47,713 bases of DNA from Desulfovibrio sp. GTDB taxonomy: Bacteria; Desulfobacterota; Desulfovibrionia; Desulfovibrionales; Desulfovibrionaceae. Below are positions 1-7,003 of this stretch, piece by piece. The notes beneath the pieces were generated by a model that did not search any database, had not been told where the DNA came from, and was given only the letters and a program-made list of their open reading frames with translations. Both the position numbers and the translations under genes were made by a program. The DNA lies in NCBI GenBank assembly GCA_017415765.1, contig JAFQED010000051.1, positions 1 through 47,713 on the forward strand, written 5' to 3'. The stretch's first letter is position 1; every line of letters starts with the position of its first letter.

Positions 1-2
1 CA

Positions 3-209
3 GCCACACTGCTCTTCTGCCTTGCCAGCGGTGAACAGCTTACGGCAGTCATTCGGCGTTCTGCCCGCGCCCGCAGGGCCAGCCTACGCCTTGCGCCCGA
101 TGGCCATCTCAGCCTTACCCTGCCTGTTCACTGGCCTGCAAACGCGCTCAGGGACTGTCACGACCGCTTTTTGCCCTGGCTGGAACGGGCCTGGGGCAAA
201 CAGAGGTAG
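3..209 (+). CDS. Partial reading frame, possible truncated YgjP/DUF45-type protein
   Basis: The frame is open from the left edge to a TAG at 207-209, with codon use like the neighbouring genes, and no start is visible. The segment [18 protein letters not shown] followed by a hydrophobic strand resembles the N-terminal part of YgjP/DUF45 metallopeptidases (family knowledge, by eye). That family continues into a zinc-binding HExxH domain, but here the frame stops after LERAWGKQR and no such motif follows before the tRNA. It could be the 3' end of a different complete gene, a truncated gene or chance. It converges on tRNA-Arg. Confidence 0.35.
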   Translation, partial: ATLLFCLASGEQLTAVIRRSARARRASLRLAPDGHLSLTLPVHWPANALRDCHDRFLPWLERAWGKQR

Positions 210-290
210 AATCAAACGACTTTCCGAGATTTGACCCTGATTTGACAAAAGGATGGAAGATCGTTGAGGGGTGAGAAATAGGGTGGAACG

Positions 291-327
291 AAAAAAGGGC
301 TTACAAGCAAAATCCTTGTAAACCCTT
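291..327 (-). terminator. Intrinsic terminator of tRNA-Arg
   Basis: Read on the minus strand, AAGGGTTTACAAG pairs with CTTGTAAGCCCTT (one G-T pair) around a 7-nt loop and is followed by a run of six T. It begins 8 nt after the CCA end of the tRNA. Confidence 0.85.
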
Positions 328-335
328 GTTTTTAC

Positions 336-412
336 TGGTGCGCCCGGCAGGAATCGAACCTGCGGCCTACAGCTTAGGAGGCTATCGCTCTATCCAACTG
401 AGCTACAGGCGC
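336..412 (-). tRNA. tRNA-Arg (anticodon CCU)
   Basis: This is a complete cloverleaf of 77 nt with encoded CCA. The acceptor arm starts GCGCCTG and pairs with the sequence before ACCA. The D arm is GCTC/GAGC, the anticodon stem ATAGC/GCTGT encloses loop CTCCTAA (anticodon CCT, codon AGG), and the T loop is TTCGAAT. It has its own promoter and terminator, so it is a single-gene unit. The gene for the rare AGG codon is often used as an integration site by mobile elements (general knowledge), but I see no att duplication in the window. Confidence 0.97.
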
Positions 413-422
413 GTGAGATTAG

Positions 423-451
423 AATGTAGATTTTACTGGATTTTCTGTCAA
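423..451 (-). promoter_or_regulatory. Sigma-70 promoter of tRNA-Arg
   Basis: On the minus strand a perfect -35 TTGACA (446-451) is followed after 17 bp by TACATT (423-428). The mature tRNA 5' end lies 10 nt further, which fits transcription starting just before the tRNA. Confidence 0.8.
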
Positions 452-516
452 GCCGCGTTCAAGTGCGAGACATTCACCATACTAATGATAAAAGTTCTTC
501 AAGCCAAATTGCAAGT

Positions 517-636
517 TCAAATTGAACACCCTGTAAGACCTTCGTCCCCTATGACATAGATTCGATCAAGGGCAGCATCAAACATCTCTTCCGGTGTCCG
601 ATAGCCCAAGCTACGCCTCGGCTGAGCTGCTAGAGC
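517..636 (-). pseudogene. C-terminal remnant of an IS30-family transposase
   Basis: On the minus strand the frame reads NALAAQPRRSLGYRTPEEMF and ends about 19 codons later at a TGA (517-519). The R-PR--LGYRTP-E-F pattern is the hallmark of the C-terminus of IS30-family transposases (family knowledge). Nothing of the catalytic core or the N-terminal helix-turn-helix remains. Upstream the frame runs into repeat copy 1, whose end GCTCTA overlaps codons of the fragment, so the repeat and the loss of the transposase body seem linked. It cannot be functional. Confidence 0.7.
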
Positions 637-818
637 ATTTTTTGATTGAAACACTCTGTGCTTCAATCGTAACGCTGCCTACGCTTCCCCGCAAAGCGGG
701 ACAAGCGCGGGAAAAGCGCGGTTTCCCAGCGGGGTGGACAAGTCCCGCTTGCTGACGGCGCGGGCGTCCGCTCGCGCGTCCGCCAGAGCGATGCCATTTT
801 CAATGGCATTTCGCTCTA
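631..818 (+). repeat. MITE-like repeat, copy 1 (188 bp)
   Basis: It begins TAGAGCATTTT and ends TTTCGCTCTA. Read inward, both ends start TAGAGC and carry ATTGAAA at exactly positions 15-21, an imperfect terminal inverted repeat. The interior holds an imperfect GATTGAAACAC/GTGCTTCAATC hairpin, a CCCGC-AAA-GCGGG hairpin, a CCCAGCGGGGTGG unit and, near the end, GCCATT-TTC-AATGGC. The units are followed by GGGACAAG or GGACAAG. Compared with copies 2 and 3 it lacks the CCAGC-GAA-GCTGG module near its right end. It adjoins the IS30 remnant. Confidence 0.9.
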
Positions 819-858
819 AATCAAGATGTAAGCCCACCACAAAACAGGCATACTTTTT

Positions 859-943
859 GCTTTACCACGGCATACGGAAAATTTTAACCGTTTGTATCGC
901 TTATCTTATCTTGCCCTGTCTGGACGGGCTGCGTGGTAAAAGC
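859..943. repeat. Long-spaced inverted repeat before the gene at 959
   Basis: GCTTTACCACG (859-869) is mirrored by CGTGGTAAAAGC (932-943), with one extra A in the second arm and 62 bp between them. The right arm ends next to the Shine-Dalgarno AAGGAG of the gene at 959, so pairing could affect its translation, or the arms may be two binding sites. The rest of 819-958 is AT-rich and holds no promoter I can call with confidence. Confidence 0.5.
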
Positions 944-958
944 TGAAGGAGTGCCCCC

Positions 959-1261
959 ATGGAACTGGAATTTCGCTATCGTAATCACGACATTGGAGCC
1001 TATATCCCGACATTTCAGGAACGGGTCAATACCATGCTGCCCGCGTCCGCATCGGAACGGCAGGAAATGAGTGCAGCACCTGCTCTTGACCAGGCTGTAG
1101 CAGCCCCCACTGTCACACCGCATATGCCCAATATGGATGAAGTGCGCCAGACCATGGCACAAGTGGAAGAAGAAGCCCTGCTGCAAAGCCAGCAGCTCAT
1201 GGATCTGCACTCTGGCTTGAATGAACAGCGTGTGGCCCGTCTGCTGGGCTTGCTGGGTTAA
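959..1261 (+). CDS. Small protein of unknown function next to flagellin
   Basis: The product is 100 aa. The start is well set by GAAGGAG 8 nt before the ATG. I recognise no family. The N-terminus (about 1-30) is mixed and partly aromatic, the middle (31-62) is rich in Ala, Pro and Thr and probably disordered, and the C-terminus (63-100) is a likely amphipathic helix rich in Glu, Gln and Leu ending LLGLLG. There is no signal peptide or membrane segment. A strong terminator follows, so it is its own unit, 364 bp before flagellin. Position suggests a possible motility link, but the sequence does not show one. Confidence 0.75.
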   Translation: MELEFRYRNHDIGAYIPTFQERVNTMLPASASERQEMSAAPALDQAVAAPTVTPHMPNMDEVRQTMAQVEEEALLQSQQLMDLHSGLNEQRVARLLGLLG

Positions 1262-1334
1262 ACTCCTGCCAGTGCGATAAGGGCCCTGTCAAAAATACAC
1301 AGCCAGTTGCCAAGGCAATACTGTTTCCGCCCTC

Positions 1335-1376
1335 AAATCCCCGGTTGGTACTTGCAGACCAGCCGGGGATTTTTCT
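1335..1376 (+). terminator. Strong intrinsic terminator after the small gene
   Basis: AAATCCCCGG pairs with CCGGGGATTT, extended inward by TTGGT/ACCAG around an 8-nt loop, and ends in TTTTTCTTTTC. It separates the gene at 959 from flagellin transcription. From here to 1566 I see only increasingly AT-rich DNA. Confidence 0.9.
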
Positions 1377-1566
1377 TTTCTGCCTTTTCTTTTCAGTTTG
1401 CCCTAAGCCCTTTTGGGGAGGACAGCATCCTCGCAATATCTCTGCTCAGCTTACCCGGAAAAACTTCCCCCATAGCCGACAATTTACCGACAAGCACAGC
1501 CGGGAAAAAATTTCCCTTCCACAAAAACGAGATGCAATATATTGAAATAAAATAATTTTTTTCTAT

Positions 1567-1582
1567 TGGCACGACACCTGCA
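1567..1582 (+). promoter_or_regulatory. Sigma-54 (-24/-12) promoter of flagellin
   Basis: TGGCACG-ACAC-CTGCA matches the RpoN consensus TGGCACG-N4-TTGCW with one mismatch and the required GG-to-GC spacing of 12. It lies 44 nt before the flagellin ATG and follows an AT-rich tract (1540-1566). A sigma-54 promoter implies an enhancer-binding activator of the FleQ/FlrC type, which is not in the window. Confidence 0.9.
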
Positions 1583-1625
1583 TAAATTCGGGTACAGCTT
1601 ATTCAACCACCCTAGGAGGTGTCCC

Positions 1626-2522
1626 ATGTCTTTGGTCGTTAACAACAACATGATGGCCGCCAATACGGCCAGAACGCTGAATCAGCATTATGGTCGCCTG
1701 GCCCAATCCACACAGCGGCTTTCCACTGGTCTGCGTGTCAACTCGGCCGCAGATGATGCCGCCGGTCTTGCCATCCGCGAATTGCAGCGTGCCGAAATCG
1801 CCGCCCTGCAACAGGGCGCACGCAATGCCAATGACGCCATTTCACTTATCCAGACGGCAGACGGTGCGCTGGGCGTTATTGACGAAAAGTTGATCCGTCT
1901 GAAAGAACTGGCCGAACAGGCAGCCACCGGTACTTATGACTCCACCCAGCGTCTGATGATCGAATCCGAATATCAGGCCATGGCGTCAGAAATCACCCGT
2001 ATTGCCAATGCCACGGACTTCAACGGTATCTATCTGCTTAATGGTAACCTCTCATCCGATGAACATAATGGCAGTGGTATGGTCTCCACAGGCAAGCTGA
2101 AGATCCACTTCGGCAGCAGCAACTATTCTGCTGAAGACTACTACTATATCACCATTGGTGACTGCACTGCTTCGGCCCTTGGCGTAGGCAATCAGGCTGA
2201 CCCTGACACAGCAAAAGCCTATACAGTTTCCACCCAGGAGGCCGCACAGCACGCCCTCGAAGGTATCACCCAAGCCATTGTCTCCAAGGATAAGATCCGC
2301 GCACACCTTGGTGCCATGCAGAACCGGCTGGAAAATACCATCACCAACCTGAATGTGCAGGCAGAAAACCTCCAGGCGGCAGAATCCCGAATTTCCGACG
2401 TGGACGTGGCTACGGAAATGACAGAATTCGTCCGTAACCAGATCCTTACCCAATCGGCTGTTGCGATGCTCTCGCAAGCCAACTCGCTGCCCCAGATGGC
2501 CATGCAGCTTATCGGCGGCTAG
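1626..2522 (+). CDS. fliC: Flagellin
   Basis: The 298-aa product is the filament subunit exported through the flagellar type III system. The start is the ATG after AGGAGGT, giving the canonical MSLVVNNNMMAANTARTLN. Residues about 1-150 form the conserved N-terminal D0/D1 coiled coil (LSTGLRVNSAADDAAGLAI), about 150-205 are a short variable region, and 210-298 are the C-terminal D1/D0 helix (ISDVDVATEMTEFVRNQIL) ending AMQLIGG. The reduced variable region matches the short flagellins of Desulfovibrio. It is transcribed alone from the sigma-54 promoter at 1567. An upstream in-frame start at 1566 overlaps that promoter and is not used. Confidence 0.97.
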   Translation: MSLVVNNNMMAANTARTLNQHYGRLAQSTQRLSTGLRVNSAADDAAGLAIRELQRAEIAALQQGARNANDAISLIQTADGALGVIDEKLIRLKELAEQAATGTYDSTQRLMIESEYQAMASEITRIANATDFNGIYLLNGNLSSDEHNGSGMVSTGKLKIHFGSSNYSAEDYYYITIGDCTASALGVGNQADPDTAKAYTVSTQEAAQHALEGITQAIVSKDKIRAHLGAMQNRLENTITNLNVQAENLQAAESRISDVDVATEMTEFVRNQILTQSAVAMLSQANSLPQMAMQLIGG

Positions 2523-2561
2523 GTCATCTAGACATAGGCTGTGGCAGACCAAAGACGGGAG

Positions 2562-2584
2562 GCCCGGGGGCCGTGCCCCCGGGC
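2562..2584 (+). terminator. Hairpin after flagellin
   Basis: GCCCGGGGG and CCCCCGGGC form a perfect 9-bp GC stem with loop CCGTG, 40 nt after the flagellin stop. There is no T tract, so it may stabilise the mRNA 3' end or need a factor. The remaining DNA to 2715 shows nothing else. Confidence 0.6.
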
Positions 2585-2715
2585 CGGGTCAACAGAGACT
2601 CGTGCCCACTCCCGGTTTACGGGCAGCCACACAAATGGCAGGAACAAACTGATCCACAGTGTATGCAGGAGAACAGGCAGTCGTACAACGCCCTGAAGTG
2701 GACAAGTTCGGGGGG

Positions 2716-3429
2716 TTACGACTGGCTGGCAGTTGTATGCAGGTTCTCCACGGCCAGGCGGGCAGCTTCCTGTTCTGCCTTTTTGCAGCTGCGCCCCTGT
2801 GCGTAAAATGCCCTGCCGTCAGGCAGTTCAAGCCTGACATCAAATACCCTGGCGTGTTCCGGCCCGGAACAGGCAAGCAGACTGTATGCGGGTCGCCCCT
2901 TGAAACGCTGCAAGCACAGCTCCTGCAAGTGTGTTTTATGGTCTTTGCTGCGCTGCGGTGTGACATCCCTAGGCCAGTCCTGCGCAAAAACACGCTCCAC
3001 TACGCCCTGTGCAGCGGCATAGCCCCCATCTTGATACACCGCCGCCAATACAGCCTCAAAAACGTCACTCAAAATGGCATCCCGGCTACGCCCGCCCTGC
3101 CGCTCTTCGCCACAGCCCAGCAGCAGCAGGGCATCCAGACCAAGCTCTCGTGCCTTACGCGCCAGTGAGGCAGTACCTACCATATCGGCCCGCAACCGTG
3201 TCAGTTCTCCTTCACGCAGGGAGGGGAAACGACGATACAACTCCCACGAGACGCAAAGTTCCAGTACGGCATCACCCAAAAATTCCTGCCGCTCGTTGTG
3301 CTGGCCAGCCTGTCCCCGCTCATTGGCCCAGGAGCTGTGGGTCAGTGCCATCTCCAAAAGCCGATAGTCCCCGAAGGCATGACCGAGCCGGGCTTCCAGA
3401 GCGGCATATTTTTTCCTTTCATTCTGCAT
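2716..3429 (-). CDS. rnc: Ribonuclease III
   Basis: The 237-aa product cleaves double-stranded RNA in rRNA and mRNA processing. The family signature NERQEFLGDAVLEL is at 45-58, and the second metal-binding patch ILSDVFEAVLAAVY is near 119-132 with the catalytic Glu at about 125. A double-stranded-RNA-binding domain fills roughly 158-230 and ends in the typical KKAEQEAARLA. I chose the ATG giving MQNERKKYAAL, since homologues start about ten residues before LEARLG. An in-frame TTG at 3477 would overlap the xth stop and add 16 basic residues. It follows xth by 28 nt, so the two are probably one transcript. Confidence 0.95.
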   Translation of the reverse strand: MQNERKKYAALEARLGHAFGDYRLLEMALTHSSWANERGQAGQHNERQEFLGDAVLELCVSWELYRRFPSLREGELTRLRADMVGTASLARKARELGLDALLLLGCGEERQGGRSRDAILSDVFEAVLAAVYQDGGYAAAQGVVERVFAQDWPRDVTPQRSKDHKTHLQELCLQRFKGRPAYSLLACSGPEHARVFDVRLELPDGRAFYAQGRSCKKAEQEAARLAVENLHTTASQS

Positions 3430-3457
3430 GGCACGATTCCGGGCTCGACGTTTCCGC

Positions 3458-4267
3458 TCAGTCCAATTCCAGCTCAAGCCCTACCGGGCAATGATCCGAA
3501 CCGTGGACGTGGTTTTCAATCCACGCATCACGCACAGAGGGCAAAAGCTCCTCCGACACAAAAAAGTAGTCGATCCGCCAACCGATATTCTTTTCACGGG
3601 CACGGGTCTTGTATGACCACCAGGAATACTGCCCCGCCACATCGCCGTGGACGTGGCGAAAACTATCCACATAGCCATGCTGGACGAAGCGATCCAGAAA
3701 GGCGCGTTCTTCCGGCAAAAAGCCGGTGTTCCGCTCATTTTGCCGGGGGCGGGCCAAGTCCACGGCTTTGTGGGCAATGTTAAAATCGCCACAGACCACA
3801 ATGGGCTTGCTTTTCCGCAGGGATTCGGCATGGGCCAGAAAAGCCTCAAAAAAGCCCATCTTGTAGGGTACTCGCTTGAAACGCCCCGTGGGTTTGCCGT
3901 TCTCGTCCAACTCCTCTGCTCCGCCGTTGGGAAAATAGCCATTGAAAAAATGGAATTGCGGGAACTCCAAATGCAACAATCGCCCTTCGCCCTGCCAGGC
4001 GGCATCAGGCAATTCGGCATGCACCGAAAGAGGCTTCAGCTTGCTGAACACCGCCACCCCCGAATAGCCCTTTTTGACCACGCTGGAAGCCCAGTGCGTC
4101 TCCCAGCCTTCGGGATGAGCCACTGCGGGTGCAAGCTGCTCTGGCTGGGCCTTGGTTTCCTGCAAGCCGATCACATGGGCATCGCTTTCGGTAAACCATC
4201 GCCATTCCGGCTTGGCGGATACGGCCCGCAACCCGTTGACATTCCACGAAACTAGTTTGATACGCAT
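3458..4267 (-). CDS. xth: Exodeoxyribonuclease III (AP endonuclease)
   Basis: The 269-aa product is a base-excision-repair nuclease that cuts 5' of abasic sites and removes 3' blocks. All catalytic blocks of the Mg-dependent exonuclease III fold are present: SWNVNG (Asn9), LQETKAQ (Glu37), GDFNIAH (Asp161, Asn163) and GSDHCPV at the end (Asp258, His259). The start at 4267 follows GGAGGGAGC and begins MRIKLVSWNVNG as in the family. The frame stays open upstream to 4450 through repeat copy 2, but that 61-codon extension is repeat sequence and should not be annotated as protein. Confidence 0.96.
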   Translation of the reverse strand: MRIKLVSWNVNGLRAVSAKPEWRWFTESDAHVIGLQETKAQPEQLAPAVAHPEGWETHWASSVVKKGYSGVAVFSKLKPLSVHAELPDAAWQGEGRLLHLEFPQFHFFNGYFPNGGAEELDENGKPTGRFKRVPYKMGFFEAFLAHAESLRKSKPIVVCGDFNIAHKAVDLARPRQNERNTGFLPEERAFLDRFVQHGYVDSFRHVHGDVAGQYSWWSYKTRAREKNIGWRIDYFFVSEELLPSVRDAWIENHVHGSDHCPVGLELELD

Positions 4268-4283
4268 GCTCCCTCCAGGCCAA

Positions 4284-4312
4284 AGCATAGCCAAGGGCAG
4301 AACAATGGGCAA
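4284..4312 (-). promoter_or_regulatory. Candidate promoter of xth-rnc
   Basis: On the minus strand TTGCCC (4307-4312) and TATGCT (4284-4289) are spaced 17 bp, each matching 4 of 6 consensus bases. It lies between repeat copy 2 and the xth ribosome-binding site. Confidence 0.45.
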
Positions 4313-4347
4313 GCAGGCATTGCGCCTGACCTGATTTTCCAGTAAGT

Positions 4348-4536
4348 TAGAGCGAAATGCCATTGAAAATGGTAATCGCTCTGGCGGACGCGCTTGTCCA
4401 GCTTCGCTGGGAGAGCGGACGCCCGCGCCGTAAGCAAGCGGAAAAACCACGCTTTTTCCGCGCTTGTCCCGCTTTGCGGGGAAGCGTAGGCAGCGTTACG
4501 ATTGAAACACAGGGTGTTTCAATCAAAAATGCTCTA
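4348..4536 (-). repeat. MITE-like repeat, copy 2 (189 bp, inverted)
   Basis: Its reverse complement aligns end to end with copies 1 and 3 and has the same TAGAGC...GCTCTA ends. It contains the GATTGAAACAC/GTGTTTCAATC hairpin, CCCCGC-AAA-GCGGG and CCAGC-GAA-GCTGG. It lacks the CCCAGC-GGGG-TGG type module seen in copies 1 and 3. It sits in the divergent gap between xth and the IMP cyclohydrolase gene. Confidence 0.9.
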
Positions 4537-4589
4537 GCAAAGCTGTTATGCCCTCTATGGGCATGTGAATATGCCAGAAGGAGTCCGGC

Positions 4590-5180
4590 ATGGATATGTT
4601 GCCCATCAGACGCGCCCTTCTCAGCGTCACCGACAAAAGCGGCCTTGTGGAACTGGCCACCTTTTTGAGTCAGAACAATGTGGAACTGGTCTCCACGGGT
4701 GGTACCCAAAAAGCCCTGGAAGCAGCGGGTCTGCCAGTCACCGCTGTCAGCAGTGTGACAGGCTTCCCCGAAATCCTCGGTGGCCGCGTCAAAACCCTGC
4801 ATCCGCATATCCACGGTGGCATACTTGCCAACAAGGATGATCCTGCCCATATGCAAACCCTTGAGGAATGGCAGATCCGCCCCTTTGACCTTATCTGTGT
4901 CAATCTTTACGACTTTGCCGGTGCGGTGGATCGCCAGCTTTCGCTGGAGCAGGCCGTGGAGGAAATCGACATCGGCGGCCCCTGCATGATGCGCGCCGCA
5001 GCCAAAAACTTCCACAGCATCCTTGTGCTGCCCGGCACGCATTGGTATGCCCCGGCTATGGATGAAATGCGCGCCAACAGCATGGCTGTAAGTCTGACAT
5101 TCAGACAGGCAATGGCATCACGCGCATTTGAGGGTACCTCGCGCTATGATGCCCTGATCACATCCTATTTGCGTCCATAG
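4590..5180 (+). CDS. purH: Stand-alone IMP cyclohydrolase
   Basis: The 196-aa product should close FAICAR to IMP, the last step of purine synthesis. It matches only the N-terminal MGS-like domain of bifunctional PurH: ALLSVTDKSGLVELA (10-24), STGGT (35-39), GGRVKTLHPHIHGGIL (64-79), FDLICVNLYDF and EIDIGGPCMMRAAAKN. The AICAR transformylase domain (about 320 residues in ordinary PurH) is absent and the stop is clean, so another enzyme must make FAICAR. The start follows AGAAGGAG. hflX begins about 80 nt downstream and is likely cotranscribed. Confidence 0.93.
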   Translation: MDMLPIRRALLSVTDKSGLVELATFLSQNNVELVSTGGTQKALEAAGLPVTAVSSVTGFPEILGGRVKTLHPHIHGGILANKDDPAHMQTLEEWQIRPFDLICVNLYDFAGAVDRQLSLEQAVEEIDIGGPCMMRAAAKNFHSILVLPGTHWYAPAMDEMRANSMAVSLTFRQAMASRAFEGTSRYDALITSYLRP

Positions 5181-5261
5181 AGTGACAGGCCCTTAACAAA
5201 GGCAAGTCCACCCGTAAACAACAAGCCTGGGGAGGCCGCTATTCCCAAGCCAGAAGGCAAC

Positions 5262-6929
5262 TTGCAGGGCCTGAAGCCCAGTCAGATCAATGCGCTGAAC
5301 CGTCTGTTCCATCGCCGTTTTCCAGAAGCGGAAGTCTATACGCTGGAACAGGCGCGAGAGCTGGCCCTGCTTTCGCGTGCGTTGGGGCGTCAACTGGGTT
5401 TGCTCATTGACCGTAAGGGACGTGTGCAAATGGTGCTGGTGGGGGAGGCGGGCAGTATTTACATCCCCGAATTGCCGCGAGGCCGCAGCGGACAGGATCG
5501 ACTGCGCGGTCTGCGTCTTTTGCATACCCACCTGACACCAGACGGCCTCAGCCAGGAAGACCTGATGGACATGCTCTTTCTGCGGCTGGATGCTGTCATT
5601 GCGCTTACCGTTGATCCCGCCGGAGAGCCCGTGCAGTGGCAGGTTGCGCACCTCTTGCCACAAAACTTTGGCGGCGAGCCTTACAGGCTGGAAGTCCCCC
5701 GTCCGTGGGATCGTACCGAGGCCCAAATCATTGCCACGGCCGAGGCCCTTGAGGCAGAGCTTGCCCGACAGGGGGAACAAGGCCACGAGGCTGGTACAGC
5801 CGGACGGGCCTTGCTGATTTCCGTGGCGGCCATGCCGCGTATCCTGCAGGAACGCAATCTGGATGAACTGGCTGAACTGGCCCGTACTGCCGGGCTGACC
5901 GTGGCCGGGCGCATGGTGCAGCGTGTCAGTCAGGTCAATCCACGTCTGATTTTGGGCAAAGGCAAGGTAGCAGAGCTTGAGATCGCGGCCTTGCAGGGGC
6001 GGGCTGACATCCTGCTGTTTGATGGGGAGCTTTCGCCAGCCCAACTGCATAACCTGGCCGACATTACCGAACGCAAGGTCATTGACCGTACCCAGCTTAT
6101 TTTAGACATTTTTGCCCAACATGCCGTGACCCGTGCGGGCAAGCTGCAAGTTGAGCTGGCCCAGCTTCGCTATACCCAGCCCCGGCTGGTTGGCAAAAAC
6201 CGTGCTATGGACAGGCTGATGGGTGGCATTGGCGGACGTGGTCCCGGTGAGACCAAGCTGGAAACCGACCGCCGCAAAAGCCGTGAGCGTATGGCTCGCC
6301 TCCGCAAGGAGCTTGACCAGCTGCGGCGGCAGCGTGCCTTTACCCGCGCCCGCCGTTCGCGCCAGGGCATTCCGCTGGCCGCGCTGGTGGGCTACACCAA
6401 TGCGGGCAAATCCACCCTGCTCAATACGCTGACGCGCTCGGACGTGCTGACGGAAAACAAGCTCTTTGCCACCCTTGACCCCACGACGCGACGGCTGCGC
6501 TTCCCGGCCGAGAAAGAGATCATCCTGGCAGACACGGTAGGCTTTATCCGTAATCTGCCCAGGGAATTGACAGACGCCTTCCGCGCCACGCTGGAAGAAC
6601 TGGAGGCCGCAGACATACTGCTGCATGTGGCAGATGCCTCACACCCCGATTTTCTCCAACAAATTGAGGCTGTTGAAACGATTTTGGCAGAGATGGATCT
6701 GGACAGGCTGCCCCGTTTGCTGCTCTGCAACAAGTGCGACCAGCTGCCATTGCCAGCCCGTGCCGAACTGGCAGACGCATTCCCAAAAGCACTCTTCATC
6801 TCGGCCCGCGATGGGCAGGGACTCAAAGCCCTTATGACCGAACTGGAAGCCGCCCTCCTCCCAGGTCTCTCCCTGACCGGGACGAGCCTGTTGCCTACTG
6901 CCCCTGTGGGGAGCGACTTTTTACAATAG
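5262..6929 (+). CDS. hflX: GTPase HflX
   Basis: HflX is a ribosome-associated GTPase that splits stalled 70S ribosomes. The 555-aa product is longer than the roughly 430 aa of the E. coli protein because of an N-terminal extension of about 190 residues. The HflX domain starts near LGKGKVAELE and carries GGIGGRGPGETKLETDRR. The G domain has G1 GYTNAGKST (about 376-384), G3 DTVGF, G4 NKCD and G5 SARDG. The start is uncertain: TTG at 5262 follows AGAAGG by 4 nt, but an in-frame ATT at 5241 follows the stronger GGGGAGG by 5 nt. No ATG or GTG lies between the purH stop and 5262 in this frame. Confidence 0.94.
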   Translation: MQGLKPSQINALNRLFHRRFPEAEVYTLEQARELALLSRALGRQLGLLIDRKGRVQMVLVGEAGSIYIPELPRGRSGQDRLRGLRLLHTHLTPDGLSQEDLMDMLFLRLDAVIALTVDPAGEPVQWQVAHLLPQNFGGEPYRLEVPRPWDRTEAQIIATAEALEAELARQGEQGHEAGTAGRALLISVAAMPRILQERNLDELAELARTAGLTVAGRMVQRVSQVNPRLILGKGKVAELEIAALQGRADILLFDGELSPAQLHNLADITERKVIDRTQLILDIFAQHAVTRAGKLQVELAQLRYTQPRLVGKNRAMDRLMGGIGGRGPGETKLETDRRKSRERMARLRKELDQLRRQRAFTRARRSRQGIPLAALVGYTNAGKSTLLNTLTRSDVLTENKLFATLDPTTRRLRFPAEKEIILADTVGFIRNLPRELTDAFRATLEELEAADILLHVADASHPDFLQQIEAVETILAEMDLDRLPRLLLCNKCDQLPLPARAELADAFPKALFISARDGQGLKALMTELEAALLPGLSLTGTSLLPTAPVGSDFLQ

Positions 6930-6943
6930 CCCTGAACGTACAA

Positions 6944-6963
6944 GGCACCCCTGTCGGGGTGCC
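6944..6963. terminator. Hairpin between convergent hflX and fliE
   Basis: GGCACCCC-TGTC-GGGGTGCC is a perfect 8-bp stem with a 4-nt loop, 14 nt after the hflX stop. There is no T run on either side, so it is a probable but not certain terminator. Confidence 0.55.
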
Positions 6964-7003
6964 CAGGCTGTTACCTTTGAGAGCAGCGGCAGAGTCCCTG
7001 CCA

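Noticed and set aside
326-559. Plus-strand open frame of 77 codons
   Set aside because: It runs through the tRNA-Arg gene and the transposase remnant, so it is a chance frame.
884-1210. Minus-strand open frame of 108 codons
   Set aside because: It overlaps the plus-strand gene at 959, which has a strong ribosome-binding site and terminator. The minus frame has neither.
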